DNA from: Xanthomonas bromi
Lineage (GTDB): Bacteria; Pseudomonadota; Gammaproteobacteria; Xanthomonadales; Xanthomonadaceae
Assembly: GCF_900092025.1 (NCBI RefSeq)
Contig: NZ_FLTX01000051.1
Location: 1-64,000 of the forward strand
Reading direction: 5' to 3'
DNA length: 64,000 bases
Part shown: positions 1 to 9,296 of the stretch, piece by piece
Numbering within the stretch: position 1 is the stretch's first letter
How the letters are laid out: each line of letters starts with the position of its first letter
Notes under the pieces: generated by a model
The model's input: the letters and a program-made list of their open reading frames with translations, nothing else
Told to the model about the DNA's origin: nothing
Database searches by the model: none
Position numbers and translations under genes: made by a program

Positions 1-431
1 CCTAAGGATCTGATTGGCTTAATTAATTGCACCTGACCCCGGTTTTTACTCGGTTTTTTTGCGGATCTTGGAGCGGGTGCGGCCGCAGCGTTCCGGCGAC
101 CTGCCTCTGGAAGGGATGGCGTGGTGGGTCTTCCATCGTGCGCCCGGGTGCGATCGCCGGAGCCCGGCACGCCGCAGTGACAGGTTTTTCCCGCCACTGG
201 CCTGCATTCGCGGCAATGCGCGTTGCATAGCGCGACGTGGGGCACAGCACGGTGGTGTAAAGAGCGGCAATTTGCCGCAGATGCGACGCCGTGTCGCATC
301 GGGAACGAGCCCGACCGTTCCTATGATGATCACGTAGCGCAGCAGCTTGCTCGCGATCGCCCAATCCACCGCATTGCGGCGATAGTCTGCAACCTGCACG
401 CCGACGATCACTTTTTCCTGGAGGACTCTCC
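1..431. other. Upstream region of cydA, no supported gene
   Basis: I see no convincing coding region here. The short frames lack domain motifs and look like chance frames of GC-rich DNA. The first 60 bases are AT-richer than the rest and include a T-run near 44-60, which could be the edge of an inserted or degraded element. A good ribosome binding site (GGAGGA, about 420-425) lies just before the cydA start. Confidence 0.5.
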
Positions 432-1829
432 ATGGACGCACTGCTGTTATCGCGGATCCAGTTCGGGTTCGTCATCGCGTTCCACGTGCTGTTTCCGGCA
501 TTCACCATCGGACTCTCCAGCCTGTTGGCGTTTCTGGAATGGCGCTGGCTGCGCACCCGCCTGCCGGTCTGGCGCGAGCTGTATTTCTTCTGGCAGAAGA
601 TCTTCGCGGTGTCGTTCGGCATGGGCGTGGTCAGCGGCATCGTGATGGCCTTCCAGTTCGGTGCCAACTGGCCGGAATTGAGCCGGATTGCCGGTGGCGT
701 GATCGGGCCGCTGCTGAGCTATGAGGTGCTCACCGCGTTCTTTCTGGAAGCCAGTTTCCTGGGCGTGATGATGTTCGGCTGGGGGCGCATTTCCGAGCGA
801 TTGCATTTCTTCGCCACCTGCATGGTGGCGCTGGGCACGCTGTTTTCCACGTTCTGGATTCTCTCGTCCAATAGCTGGTTGCAGACGCCCGCGGGCTACG
901 AAGTGATTGGCGGGATCGTGCATCCGGTCGACTGGCTGAAGATCATCTTCAATCCCTCGTTCCCGTACCGGCTGGCGCATATGGCGCTGGGCTCGTTCAT
1001 CACCACATGCTTCGTGGTCGGTGCGGTGGGCGCGTGGTATCTGCATCGTGGCGTGCATCGCGAGGCGGGCTTGCGCATGCTCAAGCTGGCGGTGGTGTTT
1101 GCCGCGATCACCGTGCCGCTGCAGATCTTCGTGGGCGACATGCACGGCCTGAACACGCTCAAGCATCAGCCGATGAAGATCGCGGCGATGGAGGCGCACT
1201 GGCACGCTGAAGAACCGGGCAAGGGATTCCCGCTGGTGGTGTTCGCCGTGCCCAATGCGCAGGCCGAGCGCAACGATTACGAACTGGCGATTCCGCGCCT
1301 GGGTAGCCTGATCCTGACCCACCACCTGGATGGCACCATCGCGCCGCTGACTTCGGTGCCTGCACGCGAGCGCCCGCCGGTGACGCCGGTGTTCTTCGCC
1401 TTCCGCATCATGGTGGGGATCGGCTCGTTGATGCTGCTGGTGGCCTGGGTGTCTGCATTCGCGTTGTGGCGCGGCAAGCTGATGCAGTGGCGCTGGTTGC
1501 TGGCGACCTGGCGCTGGATGTTGCCGAGCGGTTTCATCGCACTGATTTCGGGCTGGTTCGTCACCGAAATCGGCCGGCAGCCGTACGTGGTCTACGGTCT
1601 GTTGCGCACCGCCGATGCGGTGGGGCCGCAGTCTGTACTGATGACCGCGATCTCGCTGGCGGTGTATGTGGCCGGCTACGCGTTCGTGTTCGGCTGGGGC
1701 ATTTGGTACCTGGTCAAGATCGGCAAGATCGGTCCGACCCCGCACGATGCGCCGCAGTTGGACCATGGCGAACACACGCCCGCACGGCCGCTATCGGCCG
1801 CGGACGAACCAATCGATGGAGCTGCCTGA
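432..1829 (+). CDS. cydA: Cytochrome bd-type ubiquinol oxidase subunit I
   Basis: This is the haem-bearing subunit of the inner-membrane quinol oxidase that reduces oxygen to water without pumping protons. The 465-residue protein is multi-spanning. It keeps the expected haem ligands: His18 in the first helix, His183 (LAHMALGSF) and Met327 (FRIMVG), and has the GRQP motif at 381-384. The length and short quinol loop (about 245-310) resemble the cyanide-insensitive oxidase (CIO) type rather than the longer E. coli CydA. The start has GGAGGA seven bases upstream. Its stop overlaps the cydB start (TGATG), so the two subunits are probably translationally coupled. The family assignment is secure; the CIO subtype is inferred from length. 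Confidence 0.96.
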   Translation: MDALLLSRIQFGFVIAFHVLFPAFTIGLSSLLAFLEWRWLRTRLPVWRELYFFWQKIFAVSFGMGVVSGIVMAFQFGANWPELSRIAGGVIGPLLSYEVLTAFFLEASFLGVMMFGWGRISERLHFFATCMVALGTLFSTFWILSSNSWLQTPAGYEVIGGIVHPVDWLKIIFNPSFPYRLAHMALGSFITTCFVVGAVGAWYLHRGVHREAGLRMLKLAVVFAAITVPLQIFVGDMHGLNTLKHQPMKIAAMEAHWHAEEPGKGFPLVVFAVPNAQAERNDYELAIPRLGSLILTHHLDGTIAPLTSVPARERPPVTPVFFAFRIMVGIGSLMLLVAWVSAFALWRGKLMQWRWLLATWRWMLPSGFIALISGWFVTEIGRQPYVVYGLLRTADAVGPQSVLMTAISLAVYVAGYAFVFGWGIWYLVKIGKIGPTPHDAPQLDHGEHTPARPLSAADEPIDGAA

Positions 1830-2845
1830 TGGACATGACGACCCTCCTGCCGGTGGTGTGGTTCGCGGTGATCGGCTTCGGCGTGCTGATGTACGTGGTG
1901 CTGGACGGCTTCGTGCTCGGCATCGGCATCCTGGCGCCGTTTCGCAAGGACGAAGCGCAGCTGGACCTGATGATGAACACCGCCGCGCCGATCTGGGACG
2001 GCAACGAAACCTGGCTGGTGCTGGGCGGGGCAGGGCTGCTGGCCGCGTTTCCCAAGGCTTACGCGGTGATCCTGTCGGCGCTGTACCTGCCGGTGCTGTT
2101 GATGGTGATGGCCTTGGTGTTCCGTGGGGTGGCGTTCGAGTTCCGCTTCAAGGCGCACCGCTCGCGGCGGTTGTGGAGCAATGCCTTCGCGGCCGGCTCG
2201 ATCCTGGCCACGTTCGCGCAGGGCGTGATTCTGGGCGCGCTGGTGCAGGGCCTGCCGATCGAGAACGACCGCTATGTCGGCGGCATCTGGGGCTGGTTCA
2301 GCCCCTTCGCGATGCTGACCGGCGCCGCCCTTGTGTTCGGTTATGCGCTGCTCGGCAGCACTTGGTTGATCCTCAAGACCGAAGGCCATGTGCAGCACCT
2401 GGCGCGGCAGTTGAGCCGGCCGTTGACCATCAGCGTGCTGATCTTCATCGGCCTGGTGAGCGCGTGGTTGCCATCGCTGCAATCGCATGTGATGGAGCGC
2501 TGGTTCAATGGTGCGCATTATCTGTGGCTGATGCCGGTGCCGCTGCTGGTCGCCATCGTGGGATATGCGCTGTGGCGCGCGACCGACGCGGCGCGCTCGG
2601 ATGCCTTCCCATTCCTGCTGGCGATGGGCCTGTTCGTGCTGGGCTTCCTGGGCTTGGTGCTGGGCATGTGGCCGTATCTGGTACCGCCGGTCTATACCAT
2701 CTGGCAAGCCGCCGCGCCGCCGTCTTCGCAGCTATTTGCGATGGTGGGTCTGGTCATGTTGCTGCCACTGATCCTGGGCTACACGGTGTGGTCGTACCGC
2801 GTGTTCCGCGGCAAGGTCACCGCAGACACTGGGTATCACCACTGA
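1829..2845 (+). CDS. cydB: Cytochrome bd-type ubiquinol oxidase subunit II
   Basis: This is the second integral subunit of the terminal oxidase, paired with CydA. The 338-residue product is very hydrophobic, with about eight or nine membrane segments. It has the typical CydB opening (LDGFVLGIGILAPF) and the IWDGNETWLV motif near residues 52-61. The start is taken at the ATG that overlaps the CydA stop. No small cydX-like frame follows: the 49 bases after the stop lead straight into the convergent esterase gene. No cydDC-type maturation transporter is adjacent. Confidence 0.96.
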   Translation: MDMTTLLPVVWFAVIGFGVLMYVVLDGFVLGIGILAPFRKDEAQLDLMMNTAAPIWDGNETWLVLGGAGLLAAFPKAYAVILSALYLPVLLMVMALVFRGVAFEFRFKAHRSRRLWSNAFAAGSILATFAQGVILGALVQGLPIENDRYVGGIWGWFSPFAMLTGAALVFGYALLGSTWLILKTEGHVQHLARQLSRPLTISVLIFIGLVSAWLPSLQSHVMERWFNGAHYLWLMPVPLLVAIVGYALWRATDAARSDAFPFLLAMGLFVLGFLGLVLGMWPYLVPPVYTIWQAAAPPSSQLFAMVGLVMLLPLILGYTVWSYRVFRGKVTADTGYHH

Positions 2846-2894
2846 TGCGCACTGGCCGTGTCATGCTATCGCGACAGCGCGGCGTTGCGCATTG

Positions 2895-3713
2895 TCAGCG
2901 CAGGCGCTGCTTGAACATCCATTCCCACATCGTCGGGTTCGCGTACGTCGTGTCCCAGGCGTTGTGGTTGCCTTCCGGGTATTCGCTGTAGCGCACATTG
3001 GCGCCGACGCCCTTCGCGGCGCGATACAACGCGCGGTCGTCGTGCGGCGGAACCGAATCGTCCTTGGCGCCATGGAACATCCAGATCGGCACGTGCTTGA
3101 GTTGCGTCACTGCCGCGGTGTACGGGTCCGCTTCCTTCGCCACCAGGCTGACGTACAAGGTGCGGCGCTCATCGCGCGGCGCCTTGAGCGCGCCGCAGAT
3201 CGGCACGATTGCCGCAAACCGCTGCGGCTGCATCAGCCCGATTTCCCAGGCGCCATAGCCGCCCATCGAAATGCCGGTGAGGTAGGTGCGCTGCGGGTCG
3301 GCGCTGAATTCGGCGCTGGCGGCATCCAGCGTGGCGATCGCCATGCGCGCATTGACGCCCAGCCATTCTTCGTCGTCGGGTACCTGCGGCAGCACCACCA
3401 GTGCGGGGAAGTCGGCGGTGTGTTCGCTCAGGTAAGGACCGACGCCCACTTCGGCCTGGTCGCGCCCGTTATCGCCGCGCTCGCCCGAGCCGTGCAGGAA
3501 CAGCACGATGGGCCGTGGCTGCGGCACCTTTGAAGCCGGCACGAACACTTGATAGCGGTACAGGCGCTCTTCCAGTTTCAGCGTGCGGGTGACGAAGTGG
3601 CCGCGGCGTTCGTCGTGGTGGCGCTCAGCCATGCTGGAACACCCTGCAAACAGGAGTGCAAAGGCAATGACAACAAGACAACGACGAATCACGCAGCTCT
3701 CCCGACCGATCAC
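2895..3713 (-). CDS. Lipoprotein alpha/beta-hydrolase (esterase family)
   Basis: This is a secreted lipoprotein hydrolase of 272 residues. A signal sequence (about 10-25) ends in a lipobox, LFAGC, with Cys25 as the lipidation site. The catalytic triad is readable: Ser149 in the elbow GISMGG, Asp218 or Asp219 (GAKDDSVPP) and His250 (EGNHNAW). The HGSGERG stretch at 74-80 fits the oxyanion loop. The pattern matches the poly(3-hydroxybutyrate) depolymerase-like and feruloyl-esterase-like group of periplasmic esterases. The substrate cannot be read from sequence. It stands alone, convergent with cydB. Confidence 0.85.
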   Translation of the reverse strand: MIGRESCVIRRCLVVIAFALLFAGCSSMAERHHDERRGHFVTRTLKLEERLYRYQVFVPASKVPQPRPIVLFLHGSGERGDNGRDQAEVGVGPYLSEHTADFPALVVLPQVPDDEEWLGVNARMAIATLDAASAEFSADPQRTYLTGISMGGYGAWEIGLMQPQRFAAIVPICGALKAPRDERRTLYVSLVAKEADPYTAAVTQLKHVPIWMFHGAKDDSVPPHDDRALYRAAKGVGANVRYSEYPEGNHNAWDTTYANPTMWEWMFKQRLR

Positions 3714-3841
3714 ATGGTTGCAGTATTACCGCATGCCGGTGCGCTAGCGTGTCGCGGCGCGGTGATTCCTGTCGAATATTCATCTGCTTGTCGTCATCCC
3801 ATGCACGGCAGGCGCACTCACCGCAACGCCACTGCCGCAGG

Positions 3842-5203
3842 TCAGGGCAGCAATACCAACGTGGCCAGGCCGAGGAAGCTCAGGAAGCCCATCACGTCGG
3901 TCAAGGTGGTCAGGATCACGCCACCGGCCAATGCCGGATCGAAGCCCAACCGTTTCAACGTCACCGGCACCAGCACCCCACCGAAGGCCGCAGTGAGCAT
4001 GTTCACCGTCAATGCGGTGCCGATCACCAGCGACAGCATCGGTTGCCGGAACCAGGCCAGCACGATGACGCCAAGCCCGATGCCCAGGCACAACCCGTTG
4101 ATCAGCGCGACGGTGAGCTCCTTCTTGAGCAGGGTCATGACATTGGACGAGCCGATCTGGCCCAGTGCCAGGCCACGCACCATCAGCGCCAACACCTGGG
4201 TGCCGGCGTTGCCGCCCATGCCGGCGACGATCGGCATCAATGCCGCAAGCGCCACCAGTTTTTCGATGGTGCCTTCGAACCGGCTGACCACGCTGGAAGC
4301 CAGGAACGCGGTGCACAGATTGATGCCCAGCCAGATCAAGCGGCGCCGGAACGCGCGCCGCGCCGGACTGAACATGTCTTCGTCCTCGTCCAGACCGGCC
4401 GCGCTCATGGCCTGGTGCTCGGCCTGCTCGCGGATGATGTCGACCACGTCGTCGATGGTGATGCGGCCGAGCAGGATGTTGTTGTCGTCCACCACCGGCG
4501 CGGAGATCCAGTCGTGGTCGGAGAAGCGCCGCGCCACTTCGTCGGAGCCGTCGCCGACATCGATCGCCGGCTGCTCGTCGTCGATCAGCCGGTTGACCGG
4601 CGTGCTGTCTTCGTGGGTGACCAGCGCAGCCAGCGGCACGCGGCCCAGGTATTGATGGCGCCGGCTCACCACGTACAGGTGATCGGTGTGGTCGGGCAGC
4701 TCGCCGCGCAGGCGCAGGTAGCGCAGCACCACATCGACGTTGACGTCTGCGCGCACGGTGACCACGTCCGGGTTCATCAGACGTCCGGCGGTGTCTTCCG
4801 GATACGACAGCACCTGCTCCAGCCGCTCGCGGTTTTCGCGGTCCATCGACTTGAGCACTTCGTCGATGACGGTGTCGGGCAGGTCTTCGACCAGGTTGGC
4901 CAGATCGTCGATGTCCAGGTCTTCGACCGCAGCCACGATCTCGTCCGGGTCCATGTCGGCCAGCAGACTTTCGCGCACTTCGTCGCCGACGTGCAGCAGC
5001 ACTTCGCCGTCGTCTTCCGGATCGACCAGGCCCCACACCACTTCGCGCTTGCCGGGCGGCAGCGATTCGAGCAGGTTGCCGATCTCCGCCGGCGCCAGCG
5101 TATTGACCAGCCGGCGTACCGGCCCCAGGCGTCCGCTATCCAGCGCGTCGGACAGCAAGCGTAGCTGGCGCGCGGTTCTGTCGTGGCGGACGGCTTCGGC
5201 CAT
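3842..5203 (-). CDS. mgtE: Magnesium transporter MgtE
   Basis: This is an inner-membrane Mg2+ channel of 453 residues, the usual MgtE length. It has the three expected parts: an N-terminal superhelical cytoplasmic domain (about 20-130) rich in acidic Mg2+-sensing residues, a tandem CBS region (about 135-260), and five C-terminal membrane segments (about 285-453) with the conserved PIVAGMGGNAGTQ motif in the pore region. The cytosolic domains close the channel when Mg2+ is high, as known for the family. The gene follows ptsI on the same strand after about 290 bases and may have its own promoter. Confidence 0.95.
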   Translation of the reverse strand: MAEAVRHDRTARQLRLLSDALDSGRLGPVRRLVNTLAPAEIGNLLESLPPGKREVVWGLVDPEDDGEVLLHVGDEVRESLLADMDPDEIVAAVEDLDIDDLANLVEDLPDTVIDEVLKSMDRENRERLEQVLSYPEDTAGRLMNPDVVTVRADVNVDVVLRYLRLRGELPDHTDHLYVVSRRHQYLGRVPLAALVTHEDSTPVNRLIDDEQPAIDVGDGSDEVARRFSDHDWISAPVVDDNNILLGRITIDDVVDIIREQAEHQAMSAAGLDEDEDMFSPARRAFRRRLIWLGINLCTAFLASSVVSRFEGTIEKLVALAALMPIVAGMGGNAGTQVLALMVRGLALGQIGSSNVMTLLKKELTVALINGLCLGIGLGVIVLAWFRQPMLSLVIGTALTVNMLTAAFGGVLVPVTLKRLGFDPALAGGVILTTLTDVMGFLSFLGLATLVLLP

Positions 5204-5491
5204 GCGGCTCCCCGTAAAGAATGGACGCGCCGTCAGTGGAGGACGCGGTGCTGGGTCAGCACAGCATTATCGCTTGCGCATGGTGACGAAACATACAGCG
5301 TCGCTGTAGCGCGTTTGCGCAGGGCGCGCGCGGTGGACGCATCACGGCCGCGAGGGCGGCGGTGAACATGCATGTTGGGTTTCGCCATCGCCCATGCGGG
5401 CATCCTCCTCGATGCGCGTATCTAAGGAGAAAAGACGCGGTTTTCAAACATGCATCGCGCTGCGGGACCAGGTGTGCGCCGCGCGCAGCTG
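5204..5491. other. Intergenic region between mgtE and ptsI
   Basis: About 290 bases without a supported gene. It should hold the mgtE promoter. I looked for a magnesium riboswitch (M-box) and could not recognise one by eye, so none is claimed. Confidence 0.4.
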
Positions 5492-7222
5492 TTACCGCAG
5501 CAGCCCCTGCGCATGGCCCGTCAACCATTTTTCGATGCCCTTGCGGTCGCGCGCGCGCAGCAATTTTTCGCCGTGCACGCGTAGCTCGCCTAACTGGGTG
5601 TCGCGGACCGCGCGGCGCACTTCCAGCAAGGTGGCCGGATGCAGGCTGAATTCGGTGAGACCCAACGCCAGCAGCATCGGCACGAAGCGCGGGTCGCCGG
5701 CGATCTCGCCGCACACCGCTACCGGCTTGCCGTATGTGCTCCCGGTGGCGATCACCTGCGCGATCAGCCGCAACACCGCCGGGTGCAAGGGCGAATACAG
5801 CTCGCCCAGTGCCTCGTTATTGCGATCCACCGCCAGCAGGTACTGCACCAGATCGTTGGTGCCGATGGACAGGAAATCGATATCGTCGATAAAGCAATCC
5901 AGCGCCAATGCGGCGGCCGGCACTTCGATCATCGCGCCCAGCGGGATGTGCTCGGCGATCTCGTGGCCTTCCTCGCGCAGCTGCGCGGTGAGCTTTTTCA
6001 GCTGTTTGCGCAGCAGCAGGATTTCTTCGCGGCCGCTGACCATCGGCACCAGGATGCGCACCGGCCCGTAACCGGAGGCACGCAGGATTGCGCGCAACTG
6101 CGTCTGTGCCACCACCGGCCGAGCCAACGACAGGCGCACGCCACGCAGACCGAGCGCCGGGTTGTCCTCATCGCTCAAGGTCAGGCCGGTGCGGTCGGCC
6201 TTGTCGGCACCCAGATCCAATGTGCGGATGGTCACCGGGCGGCCGCTCATGCCCAGCACGGTGTCGCGGTAGGTGTGGAATTGTTCGTCTTCGTCCGGCA
6301 GTTCGTTACGCTGCAGGAACAGGAATTCGGTGCGATACAGGCCAAGACCGCTGGCGCCGAGCGCATGCGCTTTAGCCACGTCTTCCAGCGATTCGGCGTT
6401 GGCCAGCAGGGTGATGTCGACGTTGTCGCGGGTGCGCGTGGGTTTGGAGCGCAGCCGGCCCAGCTCGCGCTGTTCCTTGGCCAGCGCGCGCAGGCGCTCG
6501 CGGTAGTCACGTAGATGCTCGGGCTTGGGGTCGACGATCACCTGGCCCGAGCCGGCATCGACGATCAGCACGTCGCCATCTTCGATGCGCTGCACCGCGT
6601 CGCTGACGCCCACCACCAACGGCAGATGCAGGCTGCGTGCCAGGATTGCGCTATGCGACAGCGCACTGCCGGCCGTGGTGACGATGCCGACCACGCCTTG
6701 CGCCTGCAGCTGCGCCAGCTCGGACGGGGCCACGTTGTCGCAGACCAGGATCTCGCCGGCCACGCCCTTGAGGTCGGGCGCGCGTTTGTGCAGAAACGCA
6801 TGGATGCGGCCGATCACATGATCCAGATCGTCCATACGGCTCTTGAGATACGCATCCTCCATCCCGTCGAACACTGCTGCCAGGCGGTCGCGCTGCACCC
6901 GCAAGGCATAGTCGGCGCTGTAACGGTGGGTGCGGATCAACTCATCCAGCCCCTGCAGCAGCTCCGGGTCGTCAAGCAGCAGTGCATGCAGTTCGAGAAA
7001 TTCGCCGACCTCGCGCGCCAGTGCGCCGTGCAGGCGATCGCGCAACTGCTGCATTTCGCCGCGCGCGGACTCGATCGCCGTATGCAGGCGCTGCAACTGT
7101 GTTTCCACCTGGTTGGCGGGCACGCGTTGTTCGGCCACTTCCAGCGTATGGCTCTGGCGCACGCGCGCGCGGCCAAGTGCGTTGCCGCGCGCAGCGCCAT
7201 GTCCGCGCAGGCGCAGGCTCAC
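5492..7222 (-). CDS. ptsI: Phosphoenolpyruvate-protein phosphotransferase (PTS enzyme I)
   Basis: Enzyme I takes phosphate from phosphoenolpyruvate and passes it to HPr. I start it at the GTG at 7222, giving 576 residues and an N-terminus (LRLRGHGAARGNALG) of the usual length. The longer open frame would run into ptsH and adds nothing recognisable. The phospho-His region (TTAGSALSHSAILAR) and the C-terminal PEP-binding barrel motifs (LYRTEFLFL, VPMVSGREE, DFLSIGTNDL, CGEIAGDP) are present. It sits 58 bases downstream of ptsH. No sugar-specific EIIB/EIIC permease lies in the window, which suggests a regulatory phosphorelay. Confidence 0.93.
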   Translation of the reverse strand: MSLRLRGHGAARGNALGRARVRQSHTLEVAEQRVPANQVETQLQRLHTAIESARGEMQQLRDRLHGALAREVGEFLELHALLLDDPELLQGLDELIRTHRYSADYALRVQRDRLAAVFDGMEDAYLKSRMDDLDHVIGRIHAFLHKRAPDLKGVAGEILVCDNVAPSELAQLQAQGVVGIVTTAGSALSHSAILARSLHLPLVVGVSDAVQRIEDGDVLIVDAGSGQVIVDPKPEHLRDYRERLRALAKEQRELGRLRSKPTRTRDNVDITLLANAESLEDVAKAHALGASGLGLYRTEFLFLQRNELPDEDEQFHTYRDTVLGMSGRPVTIRTLDLGADKADRTGLTLSDEDNPALGLRGVRLSLARPVVAQTQLRAILRASGYGPVRILVPMVSGREEILLLRKQLKKLTAQLREEGHEIAEHIPLGAMIEVPAAALALDCFIDDIDFLSIGTNDLVQYLLAVDRNNEALGELYSPLHPAVLRLIAQVIATGSTYGKPVAVCGEIAGDPRFVPMLLALGLTEFSLHPATLLEVRRAVRDTQLGELRVHGEKLLRARDRKGIEKWLTGHAQGLLR

Positions 7223-7280
7223 GCGCGTGCCTGGCGCAGCGGCGCCGTATCGGTCGCAACGGCACCGACGCCGCGCACGC

Positions 7281-7550
7281 TCAGCTGTCCTCGTCGAAAC
7301 GACGCTCGAACAGCTCCACCAACGCCTGCAAGGCCTCGGCTTCGTCTTCGCCATCCAGCCGCACCACCACGCTGGTGCCCTGGCCGGCGGCCAACAACAT
7401 CACGCCCATGATGCTCTTGGCATTCACTTCGCGGCCCTTCGCCGCCAGCGTGGCGTTGCTGCGATAGGACGACAGCGTCTGCACCAGCTTGGCGGTGGCC
7501 CGCGCATGCAGTCCGAGTCGGTTGGACACTATGAGTTCGCGTTCAAGCAT
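7281..7550 (-). CDS. ptsH: Phosphocarrier protein HPr
   Basis: A small cytoplasmic phosphocarrier of 89 residues. His15, within RLGLHARA, accepts phosphate from enzyme I. Ser46, within NAKSIMGVM, is the site modified by HPr kinase. Both are intact, and an HPr kinase gene lies about 1.7 kb upstream on the same strand. The gene overlaps the 3' end of the upstream EIIA gene by 8 bases, so the two are co-transcribed. HPr would link PEP status (His15) to ATP or metabolite status (Ser46). Confidence 0.96.
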   Translation of the reverse strand: MLERELIVSNRLGLHARATAKLVQTLSSYRSNATLAAKGREVNAKSIMGVMLLAAGQGTSVVVRLDGEDEAEALQALVELFERRFDEDS

Positions 7551-7935
7551 CGTCGATGATCGCTCCGTTGCGGGTACCGGCCGCCGCAGTGGCGGGCAGC
7601 TCCTGCAATCCTTGTTCGGGGTAGTTCATCACGCGCAGCAACATCGGCAGGCTCAATGCAGACACCCGGCGAACCGGTGTGCCGAGCTTTGCCAACCGAC
7701 TGGCGAGATTGCTGGGGCTGGCGCCGTACAGGTCGGTCATGACCAGCACGCCGTCGCCGCTGTCGACCCGACGCATCGCCGACGACGCCTGGGGCAGCAA
7801 GGCGTCCAGGTCTGCATCGAACGGCACATCGAATGTTTCGGTCTTCAACGGCAACTGCCGCAACAGCCTCGTCGCCACGTTCAACAACGCTGCGCCGATG
7901 CCGGGATGAGTAATGAGGAGAATGCCACAGGACAT
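7543..7935 (-). CDS. PTS EIIA domain protein, mannose family
   Basis: A 130-residue stand-alone EIIA of the mannose/fructose/sorbose type. The phosphorylatable His10 lies in GILLITHPGIG, and the MTDLYGASPSN stretch fits the family fold. There is no attached EIIB domain and no EIIC/EIID nearby. This matches the incomplete phosphotransferase chains of many proteobacteria, where this EIIA has a regulatory role. It overlaps ptsH and is separated from rapZ by about 490 bases that carry a short heptamer repeat. Confidence 0.9.
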   Translation of the reverse strand: MSCGILLITHPGIGAALLNVATRLLRQLPLKTETFDVPFDADLDALLPQASSAMRRVDSGDGVLVMTDLYGASPSNLASRLAKLGTPVRRVSALSLPMLLRVMNYPEQGLQELPATAAAGTRNGAIIDDA

Positions 7936-8423
7936 GCCGAAACGTTAACAGGTCGGCATGACTGCGCGATAGCGTCTGCCGGCACAGAAGCGTTACGAAC
8001 TGAATAGCCGTTTAGAACCGCTGCAGCGACCCGCAACGGCGTGTCGCCATCGCGTTGCTGGGTGTGTGGCGCAGATCCGTGAAGTGCGCGACGTCAGCAG
8101 TGCAGCCCAGGTCACAAGCGAACGCTGCCGTTCTCAATTCAGCGAGCGGGGCCGTGTAGCTATCGTGGCGGAACGGCACCAACGCAGTGGTCTTGCAGCG
8201 TTGCATAGCGCCTCAAGCGAAGACGCCGAGCGGCTTTCAGGATGTCGGCGTCCGAGCCGTGTCATGCCTGAGAGTCGCCTTGCGCAGCGCCATGATGCAG
8301 GCCATATGCAAACGATCGCAACCCAAGGTAAGGCAGCGCAGAAGAGCCACTTCAACGTAAGTGCAGCACGCTCACATCGCAGGATGCCGCTTCGACGAAT
8401 CCCGAATCCCGAATCCCAGCCCT
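7936..8423. other. Intergenic region between rapZ and the EIIA gene
   Basis: About 490 bases with no convincing gene on either strand. The only recognisable element is the three-unit GAATCCC tandem at 8397-8417 next to the rapZ stop. The length is unusual inside an otherwise tightly packed block and implies a separate promoter for the EIIA-ptsH-ptsI genes. Confidence 0.45.
8397..8417. repeat. GAATCCC tandem heptamer, three units
   Basis: Three perfect back-to-back copies of GAATCCC lie just downstream of rapZ. The same heptamer, in either orientation, recurs at 35724-35859, 39131-39235, 48963-49069 and 56626-56639. This copy is a single arm; I see no inverted partner within 150 bases. Confidence 0.8.
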
Positions 8424-9296
8424 TCAGTCCTGCTCGCGATGAAACGTCGCCACCTCCGGCCAACCCTGTTCGCGTGCATGCCGCGCCATGCGTTCGGCCA
8501 GATACACCGAGCGATGCTTGCCGCCGGTGCAGCCGAAGGCAATGGTCACGTAGCTGCGGGTGTCGTTGCGCAGGCGCGGCAACCAGGTGTCGAGCAGATC
8601 GACGATCTGGGCGCTGTAGCGCTGCACATCCGCCTCGTTGTCCAGATAGTTGCGCACGCCGGCGTCGCGGCCGGTGAGCGGGCGCAGCTCCGGGTCCCAG
8701 TGCGGATTGGGCAGCACGCGCGCATCGAACACGAAGTCGGCCTCGGCCGGCACGCCGCGCTTGTAGGCGAACGATTCGAACAGCAGCGACAACCGGTCGT
8801 TGGAGCCGAGCGCGAATTCGGTGACCACGCGGCGGCGCAACTGATGCACGTTGAGCGTGCTGGTATCGATGATGGCGTCGGCCTGCGCGCGCAGCGGTTC
8901 GGTCAACTGACGCTCGCGGGTGATCGCTTCCGGCAGTGCCAGGCCGAGATGGCTGAGCGGATGGCGCCGGCGGGTATCGGCGTACCGCTTGATCAATGCC
9001 TCGTCGCTGGCTTCGAAAAACAGCAGGCGTGCTTCGATGCCGTATTCCTGTGCGGCCTGACGCCATTGCGCCAGCTGGGTCAGGTCGCTGCGGCTGCGCA
9101 CGTCGATGCCCACCGCCAGCCGCTGGTCGCCGATCGGGTTGCCGCGCAGGCGGCTTTTGACGAAGTCCGGCAGCAACTCGACCGGCAGATTGTCCGAGCA
9201 GTAGTAGTCCAGATCCTCGAAGGTCTTCAGCGCAACCGATTTGCCCGAGCCGGACAGCCCGCTCACGATCATCAACGTGGAGGGCGCGGTACTCAT
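8424..9296 (-). CDS. rapZ: RNase adapter protein RapZ (P-loop nucleotide-binding protein)
   Basis: RapZ-family protein of 290 residues. In enterobacteria it directs RNase E to the small RNA that controls GlmS and so tunes amino-sugar supply for the envelope; the role here is inferred from family. Visible motifs are the N-terminal Walker A (GLSGSGKS, about 13-20) and the C-terminal [15 protein letters not shown] segment typical of the family. The ATG at 9296 overlaps the hprK stop by 4 bases (ATGA). Neighbours hprK, ptsN and rpoN are its classical partners. Confidence 0.95.
   Translation of the reverse strand: MSTAPSTLMIVSGLSGSGKSVALKTFEDLDYYCSDNLPVELLPDFVKSRLRGNPIGDQRLAVGIDVRSRSDLTQLAQWRQAAQEYGIEARLLFFEASDEALIKRYADTRRRHPLSHLGLALPEAITRERQLTEPLRAQADAIIDTSTLNVHQLRRRVVTEFALGSNDRLSLLFESFAYKRGVPAEADFVFDARVLPNPHWDPELRPLTGRDAGVRNYLDNEADVQRYSAQIVDLLDTWLPRLRNDTRSYVTIAFGCTGGKHRSVYLAERMARHAREQGWPEVATFHREQD

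Noticed and set aside
447-1775. A 442-codon minus-strand frame opposite cydA
   Set aside because: Antisense shadow; cydA has all family motifs and a good ribosome site.
3749-5164. A 471-codon plus-strand open frame opposite mgtE
   Set aside because: Gln/His/Arg-rich antisense shadow of mgtE with no recognisable domain.
5204-5491. Magnesium M-box riboswitch before mgtE
   Set aside because: No recognisable conserved core by eye and no terminator hairpin before the start. A covariance-model search would decide.
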